Source: Desulfobulbaceae bacterium (GTDB taxonomy: Bacteria; Desulfobacterota; Desulfobulbia; Desulfobulbales; Desulfobulbaceae). From it: a stretch of 13,813 bases of DNA. How positions within the stretch are numbered: position 1 is the stretch's first letter; the number at the start of each line of letters is the position of its first letter. The notes under the pieces are model-generated. The model saw nothing but the letters and a program-made list of their open reading frames with translations, did not search any database and was not told where the DNA came from. The translations under genes and the position numbers were made by a program. Where the stretch lies: the NCBI GenBank assembly GCA_026986885.1, contig JALSNT010000199.1:1-13813 (forward strand), written 5' to 3'. Below, piece by piece: positions 6,968 to 13,813 of the stretch.

Positions 6968-7847
6968 ATGTCTTGTCTGTTTTGTCCGGCAGGCCCTGGC
7001 GGCCGCCCGGCTGTCAACAGAGGATAAGGCCCTGCAGCGGCGTGTTGTTGATGAGACCGGGCAAATGCTGGCCGGGATAAAGTCAGGCAGGACACCGCCG
7101 GAAAATGCGGTCGCCCTGTACCGGCTGGTCGCTGATATTACCGGTAAAGCGGATCCTTTTTGCGACTTGAAGAAAAAAAGCAATCAATTTGCGCTTTCCA
7201 TTTATGATGATGTTATGGCGCAGGTAACCGGTGCCGCAGACCCCCTGCGTGCTGCCGTTCATTTTGCCGCCTGTGCCAATATTATTGATTATGCGGCTCA
7301 GCACAGCTTTGATGCCGCCGAGGCAATGAAGAGCTGCAGCAGTCGTCCTTTTTTTGTCGATGATTATTGTTTATTACTTGAAAAAATCAGAGAACATGAA
7401 GAGACAACAATCCTTTATCTGGCGGACAACTGCGGGGAAATAGTCTTTGACGGTATCCTGATCCGTGAGCTGCAGAAGGCGGGATGCGCGGTGACCCTGG
7501 CGGTGCGTGGAAAACCGATCATCAATGATGCCGTCATGGAGGATGCCGAGTTTTGCGGTCTGACCTCCATCTGCCCGGTTATTGATAACGGTACCGGCTG
7601 TCCGGGAACGCCTCTTGCCGATTGCAGCCGCGAATTTCAACACCATTTTTCCCGTGCAGACATTATCATCAGCAAGGGAATGGGCAATTTTGAAACCCTG
7701 TCCGATGTCGACGCGCCCCTGTTTTTTCTCTTTACCGTCAAATGCAGTTGGGTAGCCTGCCGGCTGAATAATGTTCTTGCCGACCGGGTACCAGAAACCA
7801 TCAGGGGCACCGGTGAAATGATGTTTTTATGTGGGCGAACCTTATGA
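6951..7847 (+). CDS. DUF89 / ARMT1-like metal-dependent phosphatase family protein
   Basis: DUF89 proteins are metal-dependent phosphatases proposed to destroy damaged or unwanted phosphometabolites. This 298-residue protein has the N-terminal CxxC of the prokaryotic subfamily (C7, C10), the signature DNCGEIVFD at 159-167 with D159, N160 and D167 as likely metal or catalytic residues, a VRGKPIINDAV block, and KGMGNFE at 242-248. ATG 6951 has AGGAAGGA just upstream and lies inside the end of the ttcA-like gene. The open frame extends further upstream to 6864, but that part overlaps the ttcA-like gene. The stop overlaps the asnS ATG as ATGA. The physiological substrate cannot be told from sequence. 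Confidence 0.9.
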   Translation: MQTDLECLVCFVRQALAAARLSTEDKALQRRVVDETGQMLAGIKSGRTPPENAVALYRLVADITGKADPFCDLKKKSNQFALSIYDDVMAQVTGAADPLRAAVHFAACANIIDYAAQHSFDAAEAMKSCSSRPFFVDDYCLLLEKIREHEETTILYLADNCGEIVFDGILIRELQKAGCAVTLAVRGKPIINDAVMEDAEFCGLTSICPVIDNGTGCPGTPLADCSREFQHHFSRADIIISKGMGNFETLSDVDAPLFFLFTVKCSWVACRLNNVLADRVPETIRGTGEMMFLCGRTL

Positions 7848-9226
7848 AGCAGCAGACAGTTAAAGATATCCTGGCAGATCCCCCTCTGGATCAGGAAATA
7901 ACACTCAGCGGCTGGGTGCGTACCCGGCGTGACTCAGGTGCCCTTTCCTTTGTGGAGATTGGAGACGGCTCCTGCCCGGCCACCCTGCAGGTGATTGTTG
8001 ATACTGCCGGGGCGGCAGGTGTGGTGAAAAAAATTACCACCGGTTGCAGCGTGCGGATCAAGGGGCTGCTGGTAGCATCACCGGCAAAAGGACAGGAGGT
8101 TGAAGTTCAGGCGGACAGTATTGATATCCTTGGGCCTGCCGATCCTGCCGGTTATCCTTTGCAGAAAAAACGGCACAGTTTTGAATTTTTGCGTTCTCTG
8201 CCCCACCTGCGACCACGCACCAATGCCCTGGCAGCCGTGGCCCGCATACGCAGTGCGCTCAGCTTTGCCATTCATGAATTTTTCATTGACCGGGGCTTTT
8301 ATCAGGTGCATACCCCGATAATAACCACATCCGACTGCGAGGGTGCCGGCGAGATGTTTACCGTAACCTCGCTTGATCCTGAAAGGTTTACCGGACCTGA
8401 TCCTTTTGCTGCCGATTTTTTCGGTCGCCGGGCAGGGCTGACCGTCAGCGGCCAGTTACAGGCCGAGGTGTATGCCCTGGCCCTGGGCAGGGTTTATACC
8501 TTCGGCCCCACATTCCGGGCGGAAAATTCCAACACCAGTCGCCATCTGGCAGAATTCTGGATGGTGGAACCGGAGATGGCCTTTTGTGATCTCACCTGTA
8601 ACATGGAGGTCGCCGAATCCCTGGTCCGCACAGTCGTCGGCAGGGTACTTGCAGGTTGCGGGGATGATCTGGCCATTTTTGACCGCTTTGTCGCTGCAGG
8701 TCTACTCAAAAAACTTGAGAATCTGTGCGATAATGATTTTTTACGCCTCACCTATGATCAGGCAGTTGACATCCTGATAAAGGCGCAGGAAAAAGAAGGC
8801 AGGGAATTTGGTGTATCTGTTTGCCGGGGCATGGACCTGCAGGCGGAGCATGAGCGTTTCCTCTGTGAGGAGTTTGCCGGTCGCCCGGTCATAGTTACCA
8901 ATTATCCCAGGGAAATAAAACCATTTTACATGCGCCTTGATCCCGGCGGGAAAACCGTAGCCGCCATGGATATTCTGGTGCCGGGGATCGGAGAACTGAT
9001 TGGTGGCTCGCAACGGGAAGAGAGATATGACATTCTGCTTGCACGTATGCAGGAAGCCGGACTGGATACCGGGGAGTACGGCTGGTACCTGGATTTGCGG
9101 AAATACGGATCAGTGGTTCATTCCGGCTTCGGGCTTGGCTTTGAGCGTCTTGTGCAGCTGGTGACCGGCATGGGTAATATCCGCGACGTCATCGCCTTTC
9201 CGCGGACGCCCGGTTGCGCTCCCTGA
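7844..9226 (+). CDS. asnS: asparaginyl-tRNA synthetase
   Basis: AsnRS charges tRNA-Asn with asparagine in the cytoplasm. The 460-residue protein has an N-terminal OB-fold anticodon-binding domain (about 15-95, including LSGWVRTRRDSG), then the class II catalytic domain: SGQLQAEVYA, motif 2 with FRAENSNTSRHLAEFW, and motif 3 GFGLGFERLVQ near the C-terminus. The phrase SNTSRHLAEF and the short length favour AsnRS over AspRS. ATG 7844 overlaps the DUF89 stop (ATGA); an in-frame ATG at 7829 would add five residues and also lies in the DUF89 gene. A dedicated AsnRS implies at least some direct Asn-tRNA charging, not only the transamidation route. Confidence 0.95.
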   Translation: MKQQTVKDILADPPLDQEITLSGWVRTRRDSGALSFVEIGDGSCPATLQVIVDTAGAAGVVKKITTGCSVRIKGLLVASPAKGQEVEVQADSIDILGPADPAGYPLQKKRHSFEFLRSLPHLRPRTNALAAVARIRSALSFAIHEFFIDRGFYQVHTPIITTSDCEGAGEMFTVTSLDPERFTGPDPFAADFFGRRAGLTVSGQLQAEVYALALGRVYTFGPTFRAENSNTSRHLAEFWMVEPEMAFCDLTCNMEVAESLVRTVVGRVLAGCGDDLAIFDRFVAAGLLKKLENLCDNDFLRLTYDQAVDILIKAQEKEGREFGVSVCRGMDLQAEHERFLCEEFAGRPVIVTNYPREIKPFYMRLDPGGKTVAAMDILVPGIGELIGGSQREERYDILLARMQEAGLDTGEYGWYLDLRKYGSVVHSGFGLGFERLVQLVTGMGNIRDVIAFPRTPGCAP

Positions 9227-9262
9227 TTTTAAACTGAATTAAAATGTCATTTTCTTTTTTCA

Positions 9263-9291
9263 TCAATCCAGGATTGAGGATGGAGGATTTT
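9263..9291. repeat. heptamer repeat and palindrome before hflX
   Basis: Three 7-bp units GGATTGA, GGATGGA and GGATTTT (9271-9291) follow an inverted unit TCAATCC (9263-9269), so TCAATCC-A-GGATTGA is a 15-bp palindrome. A T-rich run (9250-9260) precedes it. The array contains the only nearby ATG (9280) and several Shine-Dalgarno-like GGAGG/GAGG stretches at the 5' edge of hflX. Confidence 0.6.
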
Positions 9292-9292
9292 T

Positions 9293-10924
9293 ATCGCTGT
9301 TGCAGGAAATAAAGCCGGGCTGAAAACCAGGCAGTTACGGGCCCTGGAACGGTTAAGTAAAAAATCCGTTTCGCCCCATGAAATCATCAGTAGGGAATCG
9401 GCCCGTACTCTTGCCGCTTTGTCAACGGAAATCAATCGCCGGCTGGGACTGCTGATTCATCGTTCCGGGCGGGTGGAATCCGTCATCGTCGGTGATTTTA
9501 ATCGCATCATTATCCCCGCCCTTTCCACGGTGCGAACCGCAGGCGGACGTCTGCGCGGCCTGCGTTGTGTACATACCACCTTTACCGGCAATGGTGTGAA
9601 TGAAGAGGATATCATGGACATGGCCTGCCTGCGTCTTGACCTGATCTCCGTGCTCACCATGAAAGATTCTCTGCCGGACAAGCTCCATACCGCCCATCTG
9701 CTGCCGACCAGCCGTGATGAACATTTCTGGGCCACCCTGGCCCCGGTACATCCTGCTGCTCAAAGTCAGTCCTGCCTGGAGATTATCGAGGCGGTTGAAT
9801 CGGAATTTGTCCGTCTTGGCTCGGTAACCGATGTCGACAAGGGAAGAGACCGGGCCCTGCTTGTATCGGTGACCACCGGGCGACGGGCGGCAGCGGAAGA
9901 GTCACTGCTTGAGTTGGCCGAGCTTGCGAGATCCGCCGGTGTTCAGGTCCTTGACCGGGTTATTCAGCGCCGCAGGAAAATTCATCCCCGATTTATTTTA
10001 GGCCGGGGCAAATTGATGGAAATCATGCTCCTCAGTCTGCGCCTGGATGCCAACCTGTTGATTTTTGATCAGGAACTCAGTCCTTCCCAGGTCCGTTCGG
10101 TCACCGATCATACGGATTTACGTGTCATTGACCGTACCCAGCTGATCCTTGATATTTTCGCCGCCAGGGCAGGGAGCCGGGAGGGTAAGCTGCAGATAGA
10201 GATGGCGCAGCTGAAATATATGCTGCCCCGTTTGTCTGCGCGTGATGATGCCCTCTCGCGGCTGACCGGGGGCATCGGCGCCCGTGGACCGGGTGAGACC
10301 CGGCTGGAAATCGACCGCCGCCGGATCAACGACCGTATCGCCCGCCTGGGAAAGGAGTTGCTGGCAGTCGGCAGGCAGCGGTACCATCGACGCAACCGCA
10401 GGCGCAAACGTGATGTACCGGTCATCTCCCTGGTCGGTTATACCAATGCCGGCAAATCCACCCTGCTCAATACCCTGACAAGAAGCGACATCCATGCCGA
10501 GGATTTGCTCTTTGCCACCCTGGATCCCACCAGTCGCAGGTTGCGGCTGCCCAGAGAGCAGGAGGTGATTATTACCGATACCGTCGGCTTTATCCGCAAT
10601 CTGCCGGCAGATCTGCTCAAGGCCTTTGCCTCAACCCTGGAAGAGCTGCAGGAGGCCGATCTCCTTCTCCATGTAATTGATGTTTCATCGGCGGGATGGC
10701 GGGAAAAAAGGGAGGTGGTGGAAGGATTGCTGATGGAGTTACAGCTTGATCACATCGCCCGCCTCAATGTGTACAACAAGATTGATCTTCTTCCTGACGT
10801 ACCGGCCGACATCGGCCTGGATGGAGAGGGGGTCCTGATATCTGCTGTTGATGCCCGGACCCTGGCCCCGCTTCTTGAACGGACTGAAATACTGCTTGGG
10901 AAATCGATTCAAAACTGGAGATAA
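9293..10924 (+). CDS. hflX: ribosome-associated GTPase HflX, long form, with unresolved start
   Basis: HflX is a GTPase that splits stalled or stressed ribosomes. Counted from 9293 (543 residues), it shows the long-form N-terminus with AGLKTRQLRALERLSKK and the LIHRSGRVESVIVGD block, the HflX domain with HPRFILGRGK and GGIGARGPGETRLE, G1 GYTNAGKST at 382-390, G3 DTVGF at 429 and NKID at 495. The frame is open from 9278 but has no ATG, GTG or TTG before TTG 9419, which would cut off conserved N-terminal sequence. ATC 9293, six bases after GGAGG, is a possible rare start. Alternatively ATG 9280 joins this frame if one T is lost from the run at 9288-9292. The left boundary is therefore uncertain. 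The 3' end overlaps the convergent pilZ-domain gene by 16 bp. Confidence 0.9.
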   Translation: MAVAGNKAGLKTRQLRALERLSKKSVSPHEIISRESARTLAALSTEINRRLGLLIHRSGRVESVIVGDFNRIIIPALSTVRTAGGRLRGLRCVHTTFTGNGVNEEDIMDMACLRLDLISVLTMKDSLPDKLHTAHLLPTSRDEHFWATLAPVHPAAQSQSCLEIIEAVESEFVRLGSVTDVDKGRDRALLVSVTTGRRAAAEESLLELAELARSAGVQVLDRVIQRRRKIHPRFILGRGKLMEIMLLSLRLDANLLIFDQELSPSQVRSVTDHTDLRVIDRTQLILDIFAARAGSREGKLQIEMAQLKYMLPRLSARDDALSRLTGGIGARGPGETRLEIDRRRINDRIARLGKELLAVGRQRYHRRNRRRKRDVPVISLVGYTNAGKSTLLNTLTRSDIHAEDLLFATLDPTSRRLRLPREQEVIITDTVGFIRNLPADLLKAFASTLEELQEADLLLHVIDVSSAGWREKREVVEGLLMELQLDHIARLNVYNKIDLLPDVPADIGLDGEGVLISAVDARTLAPLLERTEILLGKSIQNWR

Positions 10925-11379
10925 AAACCCAGGGCTTTTTCGACGACGTCATGTTTGGGGAATTCGCAGCCGATGTAATTGCCTTTTACCGAGCGGATAA
11001 TGCCCTCTTTGCGCAGTTTGGTCTGATTACGGTCGTTTAGTTGAAATTCCACTATGATTTTCAATCCTTTTTCCAAGTGGTGGCGACCGGAAACAGTAAA
11101 GCCGATGCCGCCGCGGGAGATGTTGCGAACATGGGCAATACCACCGCCGGTCTTGGCCGGCGTGATGATGGAATAGGTGCCCGGCAGGCTGGTGAGTTTT
11201 CGGTAGTGACGGCGGAAGTCCAGGCGCAGGGTAAAGATTTCGCCGCAGCGGCAGCGGACCTTGATCGCATGTTTTTTAAAGCGGTACGGCTCGGCGGAGA
11301 TATGTTTTGCCGTGTTGCAGGCCGGGCAGATCACCGTGGCGGTGTTATTGTTGCGGACAAAGGTCTTGACGTCAGCCAT
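10909..11379 (-). CDS. PilZ-domain protein with an N-terminal zinc ribbon
   Basis: This 156-residue soluble protein is a probable c-di-GMP receptor. The N-terminal part has C18-x2-C21 and C43-x-C45, a zinc-ribbon pattern. The PilZ domain follows: R56-RHY-R60 gives the RxxxR motif, and N86-ISRGG gives NxSxxG, so both ligand-contact motifs are present. The family is known to change partner or motility behaviour when c-di-GMP binds; the partner here is unknown. ATG 11379 is used; upstream ribosome binding sequence is poor. The gene lies downstream of pyrE and the small cysteine protein on the same strand, but element B and a direct repeat separate them, so its expression may be altered by that insertion. 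Confidence 0.88.
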   Translation of the reverse strand: MADVKTFVRNNNTATVICPACNTAKHISAEPYRFKKHAIKVRCRCGEIFTLRLDFRRHYRKLTSLPGTYSIITPAKTGGGIAHVRNISRGGIGFTVSGRHHLEKGLKIIVEFQLNDRNQTKLRKEGIIRSVKGNYIGCEFPKHDVVEKALGFYLQF

Positions 11380-11394
11380 TGGGATCAGTCGTAA
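11378..11394. repeat. 17-bp direct repeat, copy 1
   Basis: ATTGGGATCAGTCGTAA here is identical to 11544-11560. On the minus strand this copy reads TTACGACTGATCCCAAT and runs into the start codon of the PilZ gene. The two copies flank the interval that holds element B. Confidence 0.9.
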
Positions 11395-11442
11395 CTCCTC
11401 ATTGGGTTTATAACCGGACGTTTGCTCATGCTAAAATTTTGT

Positions 11443-11546
11443 AATTGGTCACAGGTGCGTCAGATTTGTTCAGTCATACCTGTTCGCTATAGCCCCTCTA
11501 TGTGGACAGGTATGACCGGACAAAGATGGCGTGCCTGTGATCAATT
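11443..11546. repeat. element B: 104-bp structured palindromic repeat
   Basis: The arms 11443-11459 and 11530-11546 pair over 17 positions with three G:U pairs. The palindrome continues inward, with GTCATACCTGT facing ACAGGTATGAC, to a tip at CTATAGCCCCTCTATGTG. Nearly the whole element is one long imperfect hairpin without coding capacity. The right half matches element A in order and spacing (CTATAGCCC, CTATGTG, CGGAC, AAGATGG, GTGC). It sits between the 60-residue protein gene and the PilZ gene. Confidence 0.8.
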
Positions 11547-11560
11547 GGGATCAGTCGTAA
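11544..11560. repeat. 17-bp direct repeat, copy 2
   Basis: This is an exact copy of 11378-11394. On the minus strand it contains the last codons and stop (TAC GAC TGA) of the 60-residue protein gene. Its left end overlaps the right arm of element B by three bases. Confidence 0.9.
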
Positions 11561-11733
11561 ATGATGCAGTTGTAGCGTTCAAGTATCTGCTCGGTCTCCC
11601 TGTCCAGCTCGGAGGCCAGTTCGTGGATCGAATATTCCCGGCCGCAGCCGCAGCAACGCAGTTTGACTTCACGGCAGCGTCGTGCCACCTCCAGTTTTTG
11701 CCCACAGTCTTTATCTTTGCACTGCATGGGCAT
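11551..11733 (-). CDS. small cysteine-rich (zinc-ribbon-like, dual CXXC type) protein
   Basis: This 60-residue protein carries cysteines in two groups: C5 and C10 (CKDKDC), C20, then C27-C28-x-C30 in LRCCGCGREY. A helical acidic tail follows (ELASELDRETEQILERYN) and the protein ends in CIIYD. The tail and the cysteine layout resemble the small dual CXXC-motif proteins, some of them selenoproteins, of sulfate-reducing bacteria. Here the first pair is CX4C rather than CXXC, and no in-frame UGA is seen. Its ATG shares one base with the pyrE stop (TGATG), which implies coupled translation. The function is unknown; metal binding or redox activity is an inference. Confidence 0.75.
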   Translation of the reverse strand: MPMQCKDKDCGQKLEVARRCREVKLRCCGCGREYSIHELASELDRETEQILERYNCIIYD

Positions 11734-12284
11734 CAGCCGATAAGTTGGGAACGGGTGAATACGGCTTTGAGGGGATAACCATGCTCGGCAAGCGCTTCGG
11801 CACCGCCTTCCTGCCGGTCCACCACAGTGGCGACCAGGCCGACCCTGAAGCCCTCGTCTTCAACCCGCTTAATCACCTGGATAAGGGTGCCGCCGGTGGT
11901 AACCACATCTTCCAGCAGGGCTACTCTGCATCCCGGCTGCAGGTTGGCCTTGCCCTCCAGGTAATTCCCGGTGCCGTGACCTTTGGCCTCCTTACGGACG
12001 ATGAATGCGGGGATGGGTTGTTTTTCCAGATAACTGATCAGGGATACGGCGGTGACCAGCGGGTCGGCGCCCAGGGTCATACCGCCGACTGCCGAGATAG
12101 ACTCGGATTCGTTTCTTATCAGTTGGTAAAGCAGACGACCGCAGAGATAGCCGCCTTCCGCATCCAGCGTGGTCTGCTTGCCGTCGATATAAAAATCAGA
12201 GGTCTTGCCCGAAGTCAGGGTAAATGTTCCCCTGCGGTATGATTTTTCAAGAAGAAGTTCTTTAAGTCGCTGGTGTTCGTCCAT
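11733..12284 (-). CDS. pyrE: orotate phosphoribosyltransferase
   Basis: PyrE converts orotate and PRPP to OMP in de novo pyrimidine synthesis. The 183-residue protein contains FTLTSGKTSDFYIDGK at 21-36, RKEAKGHGTG at 97-106 (active-site lysines), and the PRPP-binding loop EDVVTTGG at 125-132. These are the family hallmarks. It is shorter than E. coli PyrE (213 residues) but looks complete. Start 12284 was chosen to match the family N-terminus; the open frame extends to an upstream ATG at 12359 through sequence that does not look coding. It is divergent from glmS. No convincing minus-strand promoter was identified. Confidence 0.93.
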   Translation of the reverse strand: MDEHQRLKELLLEKSYRRGTFTLTSGKTSDFYIDGKQTTLDAEGGYLCGRLLYQLIRNESESISAVGGMTLGADPLVTAVSLISYLEKQPIPAFIVRKEAKGHGTGNYLEGKANLQPGCRVALLEDVVTTGGTLIQVIKRVEDEGFRVGLVATVVDRQEGGAEALAEHGYPLKAVFTRSQLIG

Positions 12285-12364
12285 AAGGTAAATCCAAGGT
12301 TGACGGACAGGTTGATGAATTACTAACTGACGGAAAAGGCATATTTTTCCAGTATTCATTCTTT

Positions 12365-12393
12365 TTTACTTGTGCTATTCTATGATATATAAT
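12365..12393 (+). promoter_or_regulatory. sigma-70-type promoter for glmS
   Basis: A perfect -10 hexamer TATAAT (12388-12393) lies 17 bp after TTTACT (12365-12370), a four-of-six match to the -35 consensus. Transcription should start near 12400 and give a leader of about 40 nt. That is too short for a glmS ribozyme. Confidence 0.75.
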
Positions 12394-12426
12394 TTTTTTT
12401 TAAAAGAGAATTTTATGACCCAGCTC

Positions 12427-12432
12427 AGGAGG
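12427..12432 (+). promoter_or_regulatory. strong ribosome binding site of glmS
   Basis: AGGAGG lies seven bases before ATG 12440 and fixes the glmS start. It is the best ribosome binding site in the window. Confidence 0.85.
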
Positions 12433-12439
12433 CCGGCAT

Positions 12440-13813
12440 ATGTGTGGAATAGTAGGCTATATCGGAAATAGAAGGGTGGTGCCCATTGTTATTGAAGGGT
12501 TGCGACGTCTGGAATACCGGGGCTACGATTCCGCCGGCCTTGTCTTTCACCACGAAAATCGTCTGCACAAGTTTCGGGCCGAGGGTAAACTGGCCAACCT
12601 GGAAATGGTTGTTGACGAGCATATCGGCGTGCCGAGCCGCACCGGGCTTGGCCATACCCGCTGGGCAACCCATGGCGCGCCGACAAAGGATAACGCGCAT
12701 CCGCACAGTGACTGCAGCGGCGATATTGTGGTCGTCCATAATGGTATTATTGAAAATTATGGATCTCTCAAAGAAGAACTCAAGGCGGAAGGTCATGTCT
12801 TTTCATCGGAAACAGATACCGAGGTGCTGGCCCATCTGATTGAAAAATATCTTGATGATGACCTGGTTGCCGCCGTCCGCCAGGCCCTTGCCCGGGTGGA
12901 TGGTTCCTATGCCCTGGGCGTGTTATGGGCAAAAGATCCGGATATCCTGGTCGCTGCCCGCAATCACAGTCCACTGGTCATGGGGGTGGATGATGATGCC
13001 TGTTATATCGCCTCCGATATTCCGGCACTGCTTCCTTACACCAACCAGGTTATATTTCTTGATGATCGTGAACTGGCTATCCTCAGGCGGGGTGATTATG
13101 AAATTCTGAGTCTTGATGACGGTGCCCGTGTCGATAAGCTGGTGCAGATCATTGACTGGAATGCCGCCATGGCTGAAAAAGGCGGCTTCAAGCATTTTAT
13201 GCTCAAGGAAATATTTGAGCAGCCACAGGCCATTCTCAACACCATCAGCGGTCGTATCGTTCCCGATACCGGCGAAGTGGACCTGCCGGAAATCGGCATG
13301 GATGCGGCAACCCTGCAGGAGATTGATCGTATTGCCCTGGTTGCCTGCGGCACCTCCTGGCACGCGGCCCTGGTTGCCAAATACTGGCTGGAGAAATGGG
13401 TCTCCATTCCGGTGGATGTTGATATTGCCTCGGAATTTCGTTATCGCAAGCTATTGCTTTCAGACAGGGTGTTGACCATTGCCATTTCCCAGTCGGGTGA
13501 AACCGCTGATACGCTGGCCGGTATTCGTCGGGCGGCAAAGTTGGGGTCCAAAGTGCTGACCATCTGCAATGTTGTCGGCTCCACCATGACCCGGGAGGCG
13601 GACGGGGTTATTTACACCCATGCCGGTCCGGAGATCGGTGTGGCCTCGACCAAGGCATTTACCTGTCAGTTGTCGGCCCTTTTTCTCTTTACCCTGTATA
13701 TGGGACGGGTGCGTGCAACCCTGGCAGTCGATCAGGTACGGGAGATGGGCAACGGGCTGTTGCAGGCAGTGGCCGTTATCGAAGAGATCCTGCCCCTTTT
13801 GCAGGAGAATATT
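12440..13813 (+). CDS. glmS: glutamine--fructose-6-phosphate aminotransferase (isomerizing), 3' end cut by the window
   Basis: GlmS makes glucosamine-6-phosphate from fructose-6-phosphate and glutamine, the first step toward UDP-GlcNAc for peptidoglycan and LPS. The window holds 458 codons; E. coli GlmS has 609, so roughly 150 residues are missing. The protein starts MCGIVGYIG with the nucleophile Cys2 and continues with RRLEYRGYDSAG, GHTRWATHG and HNGIIENY of the glutaminase domain. The linker FKHFMLKEIFEQP follows, then the first SIS domain with ALVACGTSWHA and ISQSGETADT, and ASTKAFTCQ. The start is set by AGGAGG seven bases upstream and a good promoter. It is divergent from pyrE. Confidence 0.96.
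   Translation, partial: MCGIVGYIGNRRVVPIVIEGLRRLEYRGYDSAGLVFHHENRLHKFRAEGKLANLEMVVDEHIGVPSRTGLGHTRWATHGAPTKDNAHPHSDCSGDIVVVHNGIIENYGSLKEELKAEGHVFSSETDTEVLAHLIEKYLDDDLVAAVRQALARVDGSYALGVLWAKDPDILVAARNHSPLVMGVDDDACYIASDIPALLPYTNQVIFLDDRELAILRRGDYEILSLDDGARVDKLVQIIDWNAAMAEKGGFKHFMLKEIFEQPQAILNTISGRIVPDTGEVDLPEIGMDAATLQEIDRIALVACGTSWHAALVAKYWLEKWVSIPVDVDIASEFRYRKLLLSDRVLTIAISQSGETADTLAGIRRAAKLGSKVLTICNVVGSTMTREADGVIYTHAGPEIGVASTKAFTCQLSALFLFTLYMGRVRATLAVDQVREMGNGLLQAVAVIEEILPLLQENI

Noticed and set aside
10925..10942. Possible bidirectional terminator AAAAACCC-AG-GGCTTTTT after hflX
   Set aside because: The stem is interrupted by a C:C mismatch, the loop would be too small, and it lies within the PilZ coding sequence.
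11682..12242. 186-codon open frame on the plus strand
   Set aside because: It is fully antisense to pyrE, whose protein is clearly conserved; the plus-strand product shows no family features.
12284..12359. pyrE start at ATG 12359
   Set aside because: The extra 25 residues do not resemble the PyrE N-terminus, while MDEHQRLKELLLE at 12284 does.
12285..12360. Promoter for pyrE on the minus strand
   Set aside because: Only weak hexamers without proper spacing were seen; CCGTCA occurs twice but without other support.
12394..12439. glmS ribozyme or riboswitch in the leader
   Set aside because: The leader is only about 40 nt and AT-rich, far too short for the ribozyme.

Overview
The window looks like chromosomal core sequence from a Gram-negative, probably anaerobic bacterium of the Desulfobacterota (former Deltaproteobacteria, perhaps Desulfobulbales). 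This placement is an inference. It rests on the long HflX form, the TtcA-like and DUF89 genes, a small cysteine-pair protein ending in CIIYD, and several uncharacterised proteins of a deltaproteobacterial type. There is no rRNA, tRNA, CRISPR array, prophage or complete insertion sequence. Most genes are housekeeping genes; the unusual material is in the intergenic spaces.

Layout. (1) 1-844: an apparent 3' end of an unidentified gene, joined by an ATGA overlap to an exported protein of unknown function. (2) 873-2705, minus strand: mutL, with the endonuclease-type C-terminal domain. (3) 2843-5217: divergent from mutL, a bifunctional class A penicillin-binding protein followed by an ATGA-overlapping cysteine-rich protein resembling the YkgJ metal-binding family. 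(4) 5218-5492: a gene-free spacer with a 125-bp near-perfect palindrome (element A), part of another copy, and a short perfect palindrome. (5) 5493-10924: a lipoprotein gene, then a ttcA-like gene, a DUF89 gene and asnS, tightly overlapped, then hflX. (6) 10909-12284, minus strand: pyrE, a 60-residue cysteine-rich protein and a zinc-ribbon/PilZ protein. The last two are separated by a second palindrome (element B, 104 bp) flanked by an exact 17-bp direct repeat. (7) 12365-13813: a good sigma-70-type promoter and glmS, cut by the window edge.

Functionally the window covers cell-wall synthesis and its precursor supply (class A PBP, GlmS), translation, tRNA modification and ribosome rescue (AsnRS, TtcA-like, HflX), mismatch repair (MutL), pyrimidine synthesis (PyrE) and probable c-di-GMP sensing (PilZ).

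Main observations. Elements A and B share a core sequence and fold, so they look like one family of small structured repeats. B appears to have inserted inside a minus-strand operon. Two genes (the PBP and hflX) lack a usual start codon, and each has degenerate heptamer tandem repeats directly upstream. In hflX the family-conserved N-terminus can be joined to an ATG only by a one-base shift at a run of five T.
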